Shown here in pieces: positions 1-9,945 of a stretch of DNA of 64,000 bases. The stretch is taken from NCBI RefSeq assembly GCF_029867415.1, contig NC_081180.1:150155068-150219067 (forward strand). The letters run 5' to 3'. Position 1 is the stretch's first letter. Every line of letters starts with the position of its first letter. The notes below the pieces were generated by a model. The model did not search any database. It saw nothing but the letters and a program-made list of their open reading frames with translations, and was not told the origin of the DNA. Made by a program: the position numbers and the translations under genes. This DNA comes from Vicia villosa (taxonomy: Eukaryota > Streptophyta > Magnoliopsida > Fabales > Fabaceae).

Positions 1-795
1 AACCGGGAACCGGCCAGGTAACCGGTCTGGTTCAATAGTCAGATCGGGTATGCCATCAAACCGGTGGGAACCGGTGAAAACCAGTAAAAACCGGAAAAAC
101 CGGGAAAACCGGAAAACCGGCGGTTTAATTGCTTATTTTTTTTGTTTTTTTTTTAAACTTTATTTTAAACTCTTTTTTTAAAATTTTTTTTTAACATTTT
201 TTTAAAACTTTTTTTTTTAACTTTTTTTAAATATATTTAGTAGTGTATTACTTAAATAGCATTCTCACATAATTTTTTTTTGTTAGTGACAAATTAAAAA
301 CTTTATTGTCTATTTGTTAACTTTGCTAATAAATTTTCTTAAATAGCATAAACATATTGAATTTTATTTGATTTTCTTTTTAGGAGGATCCTATTTTGAA
401 TTAAATTTGGTACATATTGGAGTTATTTTGTTATAAACTATTCAATTAGATTATGTTGTAATTAGACTTTGTTTAGATTATATTGTAATTAGACTTTGTA
501 ATTTTTTACTATTTTGTTATGTGTGATACCTTTCTTTAAAATTTAAATTTAAGTTATGAAATTGTGAATTTATGATATGATATTTTTAAAAAATTTAAAA
601 GCTAGTTATATTTTTTTAGAGACTGAATCATCTGGTTCAACCGGTTTTATACCTATATAATGACAGGTCTATTCAACCGAGTTATCCGGTTTAATCCGGT
701 TTAGTCGTGCGGTTCGACCAGTGACCCAGTGGTTCGACCGATAAACCAGTGACCCCAGTATCCTCACCGGTTCGATGACCGGTCCGGTTTTTAAA
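1..795. repeat. ACCGGT-rich repeat with AT-rich core
   Basis: Both ends (1-135 and about 618-795) are dense in ACCGG and CCGGTT motifs, and the middle (136-617) is a poly-T/A-rich stretch with no sustained reading frame. GC-rich flanks around an AT-rich core suggest a non-autonomous DNA transposon (hAT- or Mutator-like) or a repeat terminus. I could not fix terminal inverted repeats or a target duplication because the left end runs off the window. Confidence 0.35.
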
Positions 796-1206
796 ATGAG
801 TAAGCAGATCCTAATCAGCTGCCTGATTTGACCTGACAACTATAATTCATAAAGAAAAAAAATGTCATTATTCAGCCTTTAATTACCAATGACATAGGCT
901 CATAGCAGAAATACCAATTGGATAAATAGATAAGAGAAGATCAAGAGTAGACAAAAATAAATATGCATGAAAGTCTAAAATTTTGGGACTCTCTTTTTTA
1001 CTTTTGAAGACTTCTATGTTTGAAATATGAATGTTTATTTTGCATCCATAAACTTCTATAATTGTGCAGGCCTGACAAGTATTTTCATTTTCATCCCTTA
1101 GTAGCCTTTTTTTAATGTTTTTTGTCAACTAATTTCTGTGGTTTTAAACTTGTAGCATACCAATTTATGTAATATCGTCACTTATCACAATTTCACGTCT
1201 TAAACT
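796..1206. other. unassigned AT-rich DNA
   Basis: No convincing gene, RNA or repeat structure is visible. Short open frames here have no recognisable motif. Confidence 0.5.
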
Positions 1207-1413
1207 CGTATTGATCTGAGCTTTAAACTTGGAGCCTCGGTGTGTTTTTTGTCGCGGGGTGACGAAGATGCGTGCCACCTCTTCATGGATTGTTCCTTTT
1301 CTAGACAGATTTGGATGGACATAAGTGTCTGGTTGGGAATAGTTAGAATGGAATATAAAATTGAAACTGTGGAAGTGGTTGAGCGTAGGCAAAATTTCTT
1401 TACCCAAGTGTAA
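1207..1413 (+). pseudogene. LINE-type zinc-binding RT tail remnant (zf-RVT-like)
   Basis: A roughly 68-codon open frame, without its own start, reads through DACHLFMDCSFSRQIW and SVWLGI. This resembles the small zinc-binding domain found at the C-terminus of plant LINE reverse transcriptases and related host ORFs, where Cys and His residues precede a HLF-x2-C core and an aromatic W. No RT catalytic domain lies upstream, so this is an isolated fragment. The call rests on one short motif; a chance match is possible. Confidence 0.45.
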
Positions 1414-1763
1414 CTTTTATAATTTTTGTCAAAATTTGGTGGGAAATCTTGGTTAAGTTTCATTTGGTGGGAAATCTTTCTTTTCCGAGTCTTTTCTCGA
1501 TTTTTGTAAACGGGTTCGAATACCCCTAATACTCGTTTAGTAATGAATCTTGCTTATAAAAAAAAATTTAAAAATCAACACTTAGTTTATCATTTGGAGT
1601 TTTATTGCACTGAAAAAATATATCAATAATAAAACCTGATCTCTTTTCAAAGGAATCGAGGTTTAAAATTATTGAACTGTAATTGCACATTCAGTATTTG
1701 TTATTAGTTAATTTGTTGTGGCCCTTGAGTTGGGTTTTAACTAGTTGGCATAATATTAATTTA

Positions 1764-1764
<1 letters not shown>
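1414..1764. other. unassigned AT-rich DNA
   Basis: No gene or repeat could be recognised between the LINE-like remnant and the TA microsatellite. Confidence 0.5.

Positions 1765-1846
<82 letters not shown>
1765..1846. repeat. (TA)n microsatellite, about 41 units
   Basis: An uninterrupted TA dinucleotide run directly abuts the left end of the pararetroviral insertion. The first viral reading frame is open back into the repeat, so the virus-host junction lies in or at the repeat. Confidence 0.95.
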
Positions 1847-1849
<3 letters not shown>

Positions 1850-2091
1850 TAGAAATTTTAGAACAATTATTAAGAGAAAATATAAATTACCATAAACAAA
1901 TTTTAATGATTTTAAAAGAGCAGGTAAACAATAAAACTCCAATTAATGGGTCAGAAGAGTTAAAGGTATCTATAGATTCTTTAGCTGAAAATTTTTCACA
2001 AATAAGTATTGAAAGAAAAATAAGGAGTACAAGAACCAAAAACTTCTTAACTTATAACACAGAAGAAGTTAAAAAACATTTAAAAATATGA
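1846..2091 (+). CDS. pararetroviral upstream ORF (partial, coiled-coil-like)
   Basis: The frame is open from the TA repeat to the stop at 2089-2091, with an internal ATG at 1906. The product is short, Lys/Glu/Ile-rich and looks helical, like the small virion-associated or unknown ORFs that precede the movement protein in many caulimovirids. Its stop overlaps the start of the movement protein in an ATGA arrangement (2088-2091), which is the coupling typical of polycistronic pararetroviral RNA. The 5' end is lost at the integration junction, so the original start is unknown. No domain was recognised; the assignment depends on position. Confidence 0.55.
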
Positions 2092-3008
2092 ATCCTTTTA
2101 TTGGCCGACCTAGAACAATAATGGATGAGGAGGTTAGCTCATCTAGGACTACCACTTTAAGCCAAACTCAAAATACTTCCTACTTAAATAAACTTTTAGA
2201 TAGGAAAGAAAATAAACATGCTTATCAATTAGAACAAATTGTGGACACTAATAAAGACTTAGAAATTATGACAAATGACCACATTAATCTCTTAAGACCA
2301 ACCCAACTATATAGGTCTGGATTCCTTGAAAATAATTCAAGCTTAATTAGAACACATAGGCCAGAAATGCTAGAATTACAAGATGGTCATATTGAAGAAT
2401 TTGGATTATTAACAAATGACAGTATAAATCAATTAAATAAAAAACAAATGAATTATGTACATTTAGGATTAATTACAACTGGTGTAAGAGATTTAGTAAT
2501 GAAACAAAATGGTGCCAAAGTACTAATAGCCATATTAGATACTAGGTATCCAGAATTAAATAGACAAATTATGGGAGTAATTGAAGTAGACATGAATAAT
2601 AACTGTGGAATCCATTATTTATGCCCAAATTTTACCATAGGAATTAAAGACTTAAAATACATTAAAATTCGAGTTAAGAGTAATAGATTTAAAAATTTTA
2701 AGGGATCAAATGTTGTGGTACACATTATTTTTCTTGGAAAATTATCAACACAAGTCTCACCAAAATTTAAACTGAAAATTGATGATATGGTTAAAACTAT
2801 TACATCAAGAGGAATTAATTTTTTAGGTCCAGAACTAATTTCTCCTTCTCTTTTAGCTGGAGAGGAATGGAAAATTAAAAACAATATTCCAACTGAAGCT
2901 GAAACATTAACACCTACAGAGGTTGTGACTTATACTACCAAAGATTGTTTAGCCTTAAGATTTAAAAATTATGAGGAAACCCATAAACAAACTAGTGAAG
3001 AAGACTGA
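2088..3008 (+). CDS. caulimovirid movement protein
   Basis: An uninterrupted 306-codon frame. Residues about 100-260 show the 30K-superfamily pattern of caulimovirid cell-to-cell movement proteins: hydrophobic beta-strand blocks (for example YVHLGLITTGVRDLV and AKVLIAILDTRY), a conserved Asp in the second block, and a GIHYLCPNF segment near residue 175. In family members this protein forms tubules through plasmodesmata. The start overlaps the upstream stop (ATGA), and its 3' end overlaps the next ORF, which begins at 2971. It is the best preserved ORF of the insertion. Identification is by family pattern; no alignment was run. Confidence 0.75.
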   Translation: MNPFIGRPRTIMDEEVSSSRTTTLSQTQNTSYLNKLLDRKENKHAYQLEQIVDTNKDLEIMTNDHINLLRPTQLYRSGFLENNSSLIRTHRPEMLELQDGHIEEFGLLTNDSINQLNKKQMNYVHLGLITTGVRDLVMKQNGAKVLIAILDTRYPELNRQIMGVIEVDMNNNCGIHYLCPNFTIGIKDLKYIKIRVKSNRFKNFKGSNVVVHIIFLGKLSTQVSPKFKLKIDDMVKTITSRGINFLGPELISPSLLAGEEWKIKNNIPTEAETLTPTEVVTYTTKDCLALRFKNYEETHKQTSEED

Positions 3009-4465
3009 AAAAGTCTTAACACTAAAAGAATTTCAAAAAATTAAGAATGATGAACTTTTAATGGAAAAATACAATACAGAAATTGAATTAGCAAATATGA
3101 ATACGAACATAAAATTCCTTATGGAAAAGTATTTGGAAGACGTGCAAAGTCTAAAAAATTTATTCGAAGAAACTAAAAATGTAGAAAAAGTAAATTCTGA
3201 GATAAACTACTCAGAAAAGAATTTAGTGAATGAAGAATCTAGCAACTCTGCTACATCTATATTTCCAAATAGTAGACCAACTCAAATGGGTTACTCTATA
3301 GGACACCCTTCAAAATTGCCTGTGGCTATCTACACTAATAACAACCATAACTTAAGGACACTAGGAAAAAGAAACCCCAACGAAATTAATTTGTATGGAT
3401 ATGAACAAGTTATGTTAAATATTACTAATATCCATCCACAACTTTTAGATACATACATTGAACAATGGACTTCTTTGGTAATTAGAGATTATGAAAGCAA
3501 ACATTATAACATTACAACAGGTGAAGAAATAATTAAAATTGCTGAAAATTGTCTAGGAGATATAGCTAGAGCTGCTTGGGAAGCCTTTAAAGCTAATTTT
3601 CCAGAAAAATTAGCAGAATTAGTAACTCAAGGAAATAATATTCACAATTTTACATATTTAATACACAAAATTATTACAGGCGAAGATGCCAATGTAGGAC
3701 TAACCATGAGACAGACTGAAGCCATGAGAGATTTAGAACAAATTCAATTATATGATTGGAATCATATAATAGAATTTTTACAAGATTTTTATGCCTTAGC
3801 AAGCACTTCAGGAAACTACTTTTCTACAGAATTAGGAGAAAGATTATTTACCAAATTACTAGGACCATTAGGTCACGAAATTCATGAAAATTGGAATAAA
3901 TTAGAAATTCGTAATGAATTTGATAACATTGGAATAAGAATACAATACATTATTTCTGAATTAAAAAAGAAATGTACTTATATTCAAATTCAAAAAGAAT
4001 GTAGGGTTCTGTAAACAAATTTATACTCCCCAACAATATGGCAAGCCTCCGGATGATAAAAATAAGAAGAATCAGCCTAGATTTAAAAGAAATTATCTAA
4101 AGAAAAATTACTTAAGAAAATCTAATGCCAGGAAACTGTATTTAAACAAAGAAAAACATGTTAGAAAATATAACCCTAACAAGACTTATAGAAATACAAT
4201 TACTTGTTTTGCTTGTAGCAAACCTGGACATTTATCTTCTGTTTGTCCAAACAAACAAAATTTATTTACAAGAGAATCAAATCTCATATCTACTATAAAA
4301 GAAGATATTTTAGAAATAACTTCGAATATTTCAGACAACTCTAAAATTTGGAGTATTTGCTCCCTAGAAGGAATAGAAAATGAAGAAATTGAAATTCCTT
4401 CCGAAGATGAAAATAATAATAATTATATTCTGCTAGAAAATTTGAAAAAATTCACTTTAAAATAA
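2971..4465 (+). pseudogene. caulimovirid coat protein with CCHC zinc finger, frameshifted
   Basis: The first frame (2971-4014) starts inside the movement-protein ORF. It has a Lys/Glu-rich, coiled-coil-like N-terminal third, then a capsid-like core with LYDWNHIIEFLQDFY and LFTKLLGPLGHEI. The frame then shifts near 4010 and continues in another frame to a stop at 4463-4465. That second part is strongly basic (Lys/Arg/Asn-rich, 4040-4200) and carries a perfect C-X2-C-X4-H-X4-C knuckle (4205-4246), the nucleic-acid-binding finger of caulimovirid coat proteins and retroviral Gag. An acidic tail with Glu-rich segments follows. One frameshift separates capsid core from finger, so this copy is inactive. 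Confidence 0.75.
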
Positions 4466-6652
4466 AATAATTGAGCCAAAAAATAAACCTTTAGATTATG
4501 ACCATAATTGGAACTACAAAGCTGAAAGTGACAACATTAGATGCTTTAAATGTAATTGGTTTTTCTTCCTTTAATAAAAGATGGAAATGCCAAATTTGTT
4601 TAAAGCAAATATGTTCAAATTGCATTAAAAAACATTTTAGCATAGAAAACAAAATTCAAGAAATCTTAGAAAATTAAAATCCTCCAAAAGATAAAAATTA
4701 TTCAGAAAATATGGTAGAAACCAAATTTAAAAACTTAGAAAATAAGGTAGACAAATTAGAAGCAAGACTTGAATGTCTAGAAGCAAAAATTAAAAAATTA
4801 ACAGAAATTATTGAAAAAGGAAAATTACTAGCCTATGAAAATAATTTTAAATTAACCAAAATTACTCAGGAAGAAGTTAACATTATAAATGATATAGAAA
4901 AACCTTGTGAAATTCCTGTTCCACTAATTTGCAATAAAGAAAAATTGATACAAATTATAATATTAGCAAAAATTAATATTCATGATTATCAAACACTTTA
5001 CCAATTTTAGTAGACTCTGGAGCAACTTCATCTACTATAGATGTCAAAATAATCCCAGAGGGTTTAAAAAATAAAATTGTTAAAGTAAAACCATCATATT
5101 CTACACAGTTTGATGAAACTAAATTATTGACAGATTCACAATTTAAAAATATCCAAGTAGAATTCCAGACAAATTATAATTATTGGTCCGATTATTATTA
5201 ATGGCCAAAAATTTGGGTTAGAGATTTTAATCTTTCTGTTTCTGTTATTATGGGATTAGACTTTATTCTTCATAATTCTGGACAAATTAGTAATAATAAG
5301 GATTATGTGACAATAAGTAAAAATTGTTCATTAATACCTATTATTTCAAACTTTAAACCACAAATAAAATCTGAAACATGCAATTGCAAGGGAAATAAGG
5401 ATGAATGTTCTTGCAAAATTATATAATAACAAGATTTAGATTTAGACATAAACAATGGTATAGAAAGCGAGTTACACTTAATAGATACTACACATTTCAC
5501 GAAAAACCTACAAAATTATGACCTAGAACACATAATTAAAAAATTAGAAAAAATTGAAATATTAGGAGAAAATCCTACAAAATTTTGGGAAAGAAATAAA
5601 ACTCTATGTAAGTTAGAAATTATCAACCCAGATATTACTATTAAATCACCTAATTTCAAGTATGGTAATTGAGAACAAGAAGAATTTAAAATGCACATTA
5701 ACCAATTGTTGAAATTGGGAATTATTCAAAAATCAAATTCTAGACATAGAACCCCTGCTTTTATTATTCAAAAAGAAGCGGAAAAGAAAAGAAAAGAGGA
5801 CAATCTAGAATGGTTTTTAATTATAGAAGATTAAATGGCAATACATTTGAAGACGAATATTGTATACCTGACAAAGACACTTTAATTAACAAAATTCAAG
5901 GTAAAAACTGGTTTTCTAAATTTGATCTAAAATCAGGCTTTTGGCAAGTAAAAATGCATAAAGATAGCATTGAGTGGACAATTTTTTCTTGTCCATTAGG
6001 ATATTTTGAATGACTAGTTATGCCATTTGGACTTAAAAATGCTCCACAAATTTTCCAAAGAATGATGGATGACATTTTTAAGGAATGTTATAATTTTACT
6101 TGTGTTATATTGATGATGTTCTTATTTTTTCTAAATCTGAAAAAGAACATCTAGAACATTTATATATAATTTTTTCCTTATTTGGAAAACATGGTTTAAT
6201 AATATCAAAAAAGAAAATTGATATTGAAAAAAAATTATATCTCTTTTTTAGGGGCGGAAATAGGAAATGGAACTATTAAATTACAACCTCGTATTTCTAG
6301 AAAGATTTTAGAATTTCCAGATAAATTGGAAGACTTGAAACAATTACAATCTTTTCTAGGATTAGTAAATTATGTTAGGCCATATTTCAAAAATTTGTCT
6401 AAATTAACTTCTCCCTTATATAATAAGGCACAACAAAAAGGAGTTAGAAAATTCAATGACCAAGACATCAAAACAGTTCAACAATTGAAAGAACAAATTA
6501 AAGCATTAGAACCATTAGCTTTACCATTAGAATCAGATTATTTAATTATAGAAACCGATGGGTGTGAATTAACATGTGCCTGAATTTTTTCAGAAAAATA
6601 CAGGAAATTCAGACATTACAAATGGCAGGCAAAGTCATTGACTTTGATGTAA
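4466..6652 (+). pseudogene. caulimovirid protease-reverse transcriptase, RNase H deleted
   Basis: A fragmented pol. A coiled-coil segment (4711-4900) leads into an aspartic protease with active site DSG at 5013-5021, reached by a frameshift at about 5000, and a flap-like region to 5290. RT motifs follow: VFNYRRLN near 5813, FSKFDLKSGFWQV near 5920, PFGLKNAP near 6025 and the catalytic YIDDV at 6106-6120. Breaks include a TGA at 6011-6013 where Trp is expected, a frameshift just before YIDDV, and a further frame change before 6218. RNase H starts (IIETDG near 6548) but stops at once with TGA at 6581-6583. The remaining frame runs only to 6652, so most of the RNase H domain is missing. The end overlaps the viroplasmin-like ORF. 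Confidence 0.8.
4542..4623 (+). other. second Cys-rich motif of badnavirus type, with a frameshift inside
   Basis: Six Cys codons match the pattern C-X2-C-X11-C-X2-C-X4-C-X2-C. The first two (4542-4544, 4551-4553) are in one frame and the last four (4588-4623) in another. The 34 nt between them equal 11 codons plus one extra base, so a 1-bp insertion explains the break. This six-Cys motif, downstream of the CCHC finger, is described for badnaviruses and close relatives. It lies between coat protein and protease, as expected. Confidence 0.65.
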
Positions 6653-8091
6653 CCAAATTAAAGACATTTCCAGAAAAGGAACAATTCAAAACATCTTTGA
6701 GAAATCAGCTCAAAGAAGAAGAAACATGTCTTTTAGACAACATTTGGAACTTATCCACCACATCTCAAGGTAACAATAAGAAAGTAGCAGTAATAAATGC
6801 ATTAGCATCTTATTTTGCTACTGGAAGACATTTTAGCAAAAAACCATTTGTTTGCTATACATTATTCACTGGTCCAAAAGCTGGAGTTTATTTAGATTGG
6901 GAAGAAATGGCCCAATTAATTGAAGAAATTAAATTATTTTCAAGATATGGTCAACCCTTGTATAAAGGATTCTATGATATACAAGAGGCCATAGACACGG
7001 TAATTAAGAATTGTGGAAATGATATTATCATATCACCACAAGTTCTTAAATACCAAAATTATTTAAAACACTTGGAAACCTTTGGTGACCAAGAATTTTT
7101 ACATGAAATTCAAAACATTGTTCCTAAAGGCAAAGGAAAAGAAGTTTCCTTAAGACCACAAATTCCACTGAAAGAACGAAAAACTTTCAGTGAAACATTA
7201 AATTCTACAAAAAACCCAAAAATCACCACAAGTTTGGTAAATTTGGGAAAACCATCAACTCAGACACCTCCCAAGACTTCTGTAGAAGAAATGGGAATAA
7301 AAACATTTATTTTGTTACAAGAAGCCTTGGGCCAAATTTGTAACAACCAAATTATTCACAACGGAATCTCCACTGAATGGGATTTTGTTTACAATAATTA
7401 TAAACAATGCCAAAACATGTTTGAAGACTGCCCTGAAAATCAAGAGGGTGAATGTTATTGTCAACTAGATTATGCCATTAGGAAGGCAAGAATCTCTTTG
7501 CCAACTTTTAAAACATTCAAATTAAGAGATTAACCTATATCATTAACTAATTTACTTAAATATGGACTGATAAGTGTAATTAATGTACCACCATTATATG
7601 ACTTCAATCCATATTTACCAGCATTCCTAGCAGACACATTAGAAACCATAATTCCAAAATTTCCACAAAATGCGAAACTGGAAATAACATCATTATGTCC
7701 AGATTTTCACAATAACTGTCCAAGTCATCATTTAATTTGGCTATATTGCAAGAACTTGGATATTGAATTTGAAGAATTCCAAGTACAAAATTATGGTCCA
7801 AAGACCTTACACTTGGAAGACCTCCCACAGCAAATAGAAATTGCTAGAGCCAAAATAATTTCCAAAGACTTTGGCTGGTCCAAATACAAAATGGACGAAA
7901 AGAATCTTCTAAAAGAAGATAAAACGGGGAGAATTTATTGTAATTCAGATATTACAAAAAATTTCTTTTTCCCTTTTGAAGTCAAATATTCAAGGCCGAA
8001 ATTGGTAGAGGCATATAGAAGAAGAAGCACATCCTGGGGAAAAAGATCAGTATCTTCAGAATCCTCACAAGATAATCCTTTAATTGTGTAA
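6622..8091 (+). pseudogene. viroplasmin/transactivator-like ORF with one in-frame stop
   Basis: One frame runs from an ATG at 6622 (a more upstream ATG at 6574 is also open) to 8091, broken only by a TAA at 7531-7533. Near codon 80 it contains PFVCYTLFTGPKAGVYLDWEE, then PLYKGFYDIQEA. This matches the viroplasmin fold (RNase H1 N-terminal-like domain) found in the inclusion-body/translational transactivator of caulimovirus-type genera. In those viruses the protein forms virus factories and lets ribosomes reinitiate on polycistronic RNA. A Lys/Pro-rich linker and a second conserved-looking block follow, and the C-terminus is Ser/Arg-rich. The start is uncertain because a deletion removed the pol C-terminus just upstream. 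Confidence 0.65.
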
Positions 8092-8421
8092 ATTACAAAA
8101 AAGGATATGTCTCTGATGACGTAAAATTGAAGAAATTATTGCCGGCAGGTAAAAGGCTGAAAAAGATAATTATTAAGGGAACAATTACTTGACCCTTCCA
8201 AGATATGAAAGGGTAATCCTGACACACAAGACTATGAAAAGGGGCCTGTCCCTTTCAACTTTTATCATGTACATTACTAATAAGTAATGTTAGGTAAAGT
8301 TGTTTTGTTTGTATTAGAGTAAACAGTGCATTAGATAAGGTTAGAAATTAGTACCTTATCTTTGCGTAATGTAAAAATAATAAAGTATTGTTCTCTAGAG
8401 ACTTCCTCTTCACCTATAAAA
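8092..8421 (+). promoter_or_regulatory. pararetroviral intergenic promoter region
   Basis: This non-coding stretch follows the last large ORF. A TGACG motif in a TGATGACGT context lies at 8114-8122, resembling the as-1/activation-sequence elements of plant pararetrovirus promoters. A TATAAAA box sits at 8415-8421 in a C/T-rich setting (CTCTTCACCTATAAAAGGAA). Transcription of the leader would begin about 30 bp downstream. Position between the viroplasmin-like ORF and the leader hairpin fits a full-length-RNA promoter. Activity is not shown by sequence. Confidence 0.6.
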
Positions 8422-8536
8422 GGAAGCTCTCATGATGTTTGTAAATACACCACTACTCATAACCCTTCATATGCAATCAAATATAATCTATGCTTTTCAA
8501 CATGCTTAGTCTCAATTTCCAACACTAAATTCCTTA

Positions 8537-8941
8537 TTCCTAATTCCTATTGCTCTCAAAAGGTATGAGTTTTTAAGCAATTAGTTTAACTTGTTTATGT
8601 ATGTTTATTTGTATTACTAGTATTAATTCGTGTTTATCTCACAATCAAAAGACGTAAATCCTGCTTGAACCGAATGTGTTCTAGTCTAAAGAAATAATCC
8701 GATAGGGAAACTCAAGAGGGAAAAATAGTACCGCTAGGATGAGGTTCTTAGACGATAAGGAACATTGACGCAGAGGTTTTCTCTGGAAGAAACTCTGTGG
8801 AAGTAGGTTAGGGATGAAAAGGTGAGATTCTTAGATAAACAAGGACTATTTACTAGTAATAAGAATAAACATAAATAAATAAGTGAAACAAGTGTGAAGA
8901 ACTCATACCTCAAGAGAAACAAGCAATAGGAAGAAGGAATA
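8537..8941 (+). other. long leader hairpin of the pararetroviral RNA
   Basis: Segment 8537-8622 is largely complementary to 8851-8941. For example TATTACTAGTA (8612-8622) pairs with TACTAGTAATA (8851-8861), GGTATGAGTT pairs with AACTCATACC, and CCTATTGC pairs with GCAATAGG. The loop of about 230 nt holds further local pairing. Caulimovirid leaders form such elongated hairpins, which ribosomes bypass by shunting. The length, the position after the TATA box and the partial mismatches fit a genuine but ageing leader structure. Confidence 0.65.
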
Positions 8942-9099
8942 TTAATATAAAACAAAAACACTTTTCACTCAAAAGAAAATAAACTTACATTATGGAACTC
9001 TAAAATAAAAATTTTAATTTCACAACACACAGGTATTTTTCAAATTACTTTGGATTTGATTATTCTGAACTTAACTCCACCAAACAATTATCAGGACTC

Positions 9100-9486
9100 G
9101 TGTTTATGCAAAATTTTGATGAAAAAATAACTTATTTACTTCAGGCATTCCCATACCCTGATCTAGTTAAAATTATTCTACAGAAATTAAAATTTTCTTA
9201 TTTTCAAGAAAAAATAACATTAGAGACAGTACAAGACATAATAGAAAAAGATTTTGAAGAACATGAATTGAAATGTCTAATCAGTAATTTAAATGAATTC
9301 ACTTCCACTTCACTTCATTTAGACTTTTTTGAAGAACATTTTTATGGAGATCATTCACAGATATACTACAGAATGAGAAACCATAGAAAAATTCAACCTA
9401 GAATAACTATAAGTTTTAGGAGGTTTAATCCAACAGATCCTGACGGTTTTATAAATTTTGATGAAGATGGATTTGAAAAAGACTAA
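9100..9486 (+). CDS. small pararetroviral ORF, function unknown
   Basis: A 128-codon intact frame after the leader, beginning MFMQNFDEKI. It is acidic, rich in Phe, Glu and Ile, and ends in a Phe/Asp-rich tail (FINFDEDGFEKD). I recognise no domain. In the circular genome this would be the first ORF after the leader, ahead of the partial ORF at 1846-2091, so it may be a first small viral gene. It lies just before the right-hand TA repeat. A host or repeat origin cannot be excluded. Confidence 0.45.
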   Translation: MFMQNFDEKITYLLQAFPYPDLVKIILQKLKFSYFQEKITLETVQDIIEKDFEEHELKCLISNLNEFTSTSLHLDFFEEHFYGDHSQIYYRMRNHRKIQPRITISFRRFNPTDPDGFINFDEDGFEKD

Positions 9487-9538
9487 ATTCCCTGCACATA
9501 ACTCTGATCACATGAATCTGATTACACACTACACTCTC

Positions 9539-9542
<4 letters not shown>

Positions 9543-9573
<31 letters not shown>
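9543..9573. repeat. (TA)n microsatellite at right end of the pararetrovirus
   Basis: An uninterrupted TA run of about 15 units. With the run at 1765-1846 it brackets the viral insertion. Confidence 0.9.
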
Positions 9574-9576
<3 letters not shown>

Positions 9577-9945
9577 TTGTAATTAATTTTTTCGATTAAT
9601 GTAAATTCAGATCATGTTTTGTATGCAATATTATTGACATTCACATTTATAGAAAAATAAATGTGTTGATTTTACTTTATTATTGAGTCGACAAAAATCT
9701 TTCATATGTTAAAAAGAAAAAAAAGAGACTTTTAGTAGCCCTTTTTAAGAAAGTGCTAAAATAATTTCATGTCTACAATAGTGTTTTTATACAAAGCGTT
9801 ATTAAAGGCCTATTAATTTCAATCTAAAAATAAGAGCTATGATAGTGCTTTTTGATAAGTGCTATTTTAAGTGGCACTTTTAATAGCCCTTAGAAACGTT
9901 ATTATAGGTATTCAGCCTATAATAGCGGGAGCTTTAATAGCATTT
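9574..9945. other. unassigned repeat, possibly CACTA subterminal
   Basis: No gene is seen. Degenerate short units such as TAATAGC and AGTGCT recur in both orientations from 9725 to 9940, which resembles the subterminal repeats of CACTA transposons. No CACTA terminus was found, so this stays tentative. Confidence 0.25.

Larger units (their letters stand above)
1847..9542 (+). other. endogenous pararetrovirus (Caulimoviridae-like), decayed
   Basis: About 7.7 kb of collinear viral genes lie on the plus strand: upstream ORF, movement protein, coat protein with CCHC finger, a second Cys-rich motif, aspartic protease, reverse transcriptase, viroplasmin-like protein, promoter and structured leader, then one more ORF. 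The order is a circular permutation of a caulimovirid genome, as expected for integrated DNA with no LTRs and no integrase. Frames are broken by several frameshifts and stops, and most of RNase H is missing, so it cannot encode a working virus as it stands. TA repeats flank both ends (1765-1846, 9543-9573). Genus is uncertain: the second Cys motif is badnavirus-like, while the viroplasmin-like ORF is typical of caulimovirus-type genera. Confidence 0.85.

Noticed and set aside
1691..1942. 83-codon minus-strand ORF of Ile-Tyr repeats
   Set aside because: It is a translation of the (TA)n microsatellite.
8734..8961. Minus-strand ORF in the pararetroviral leader
   Set aside because: It overlaps the leader hairpin and has no recognisable domain.
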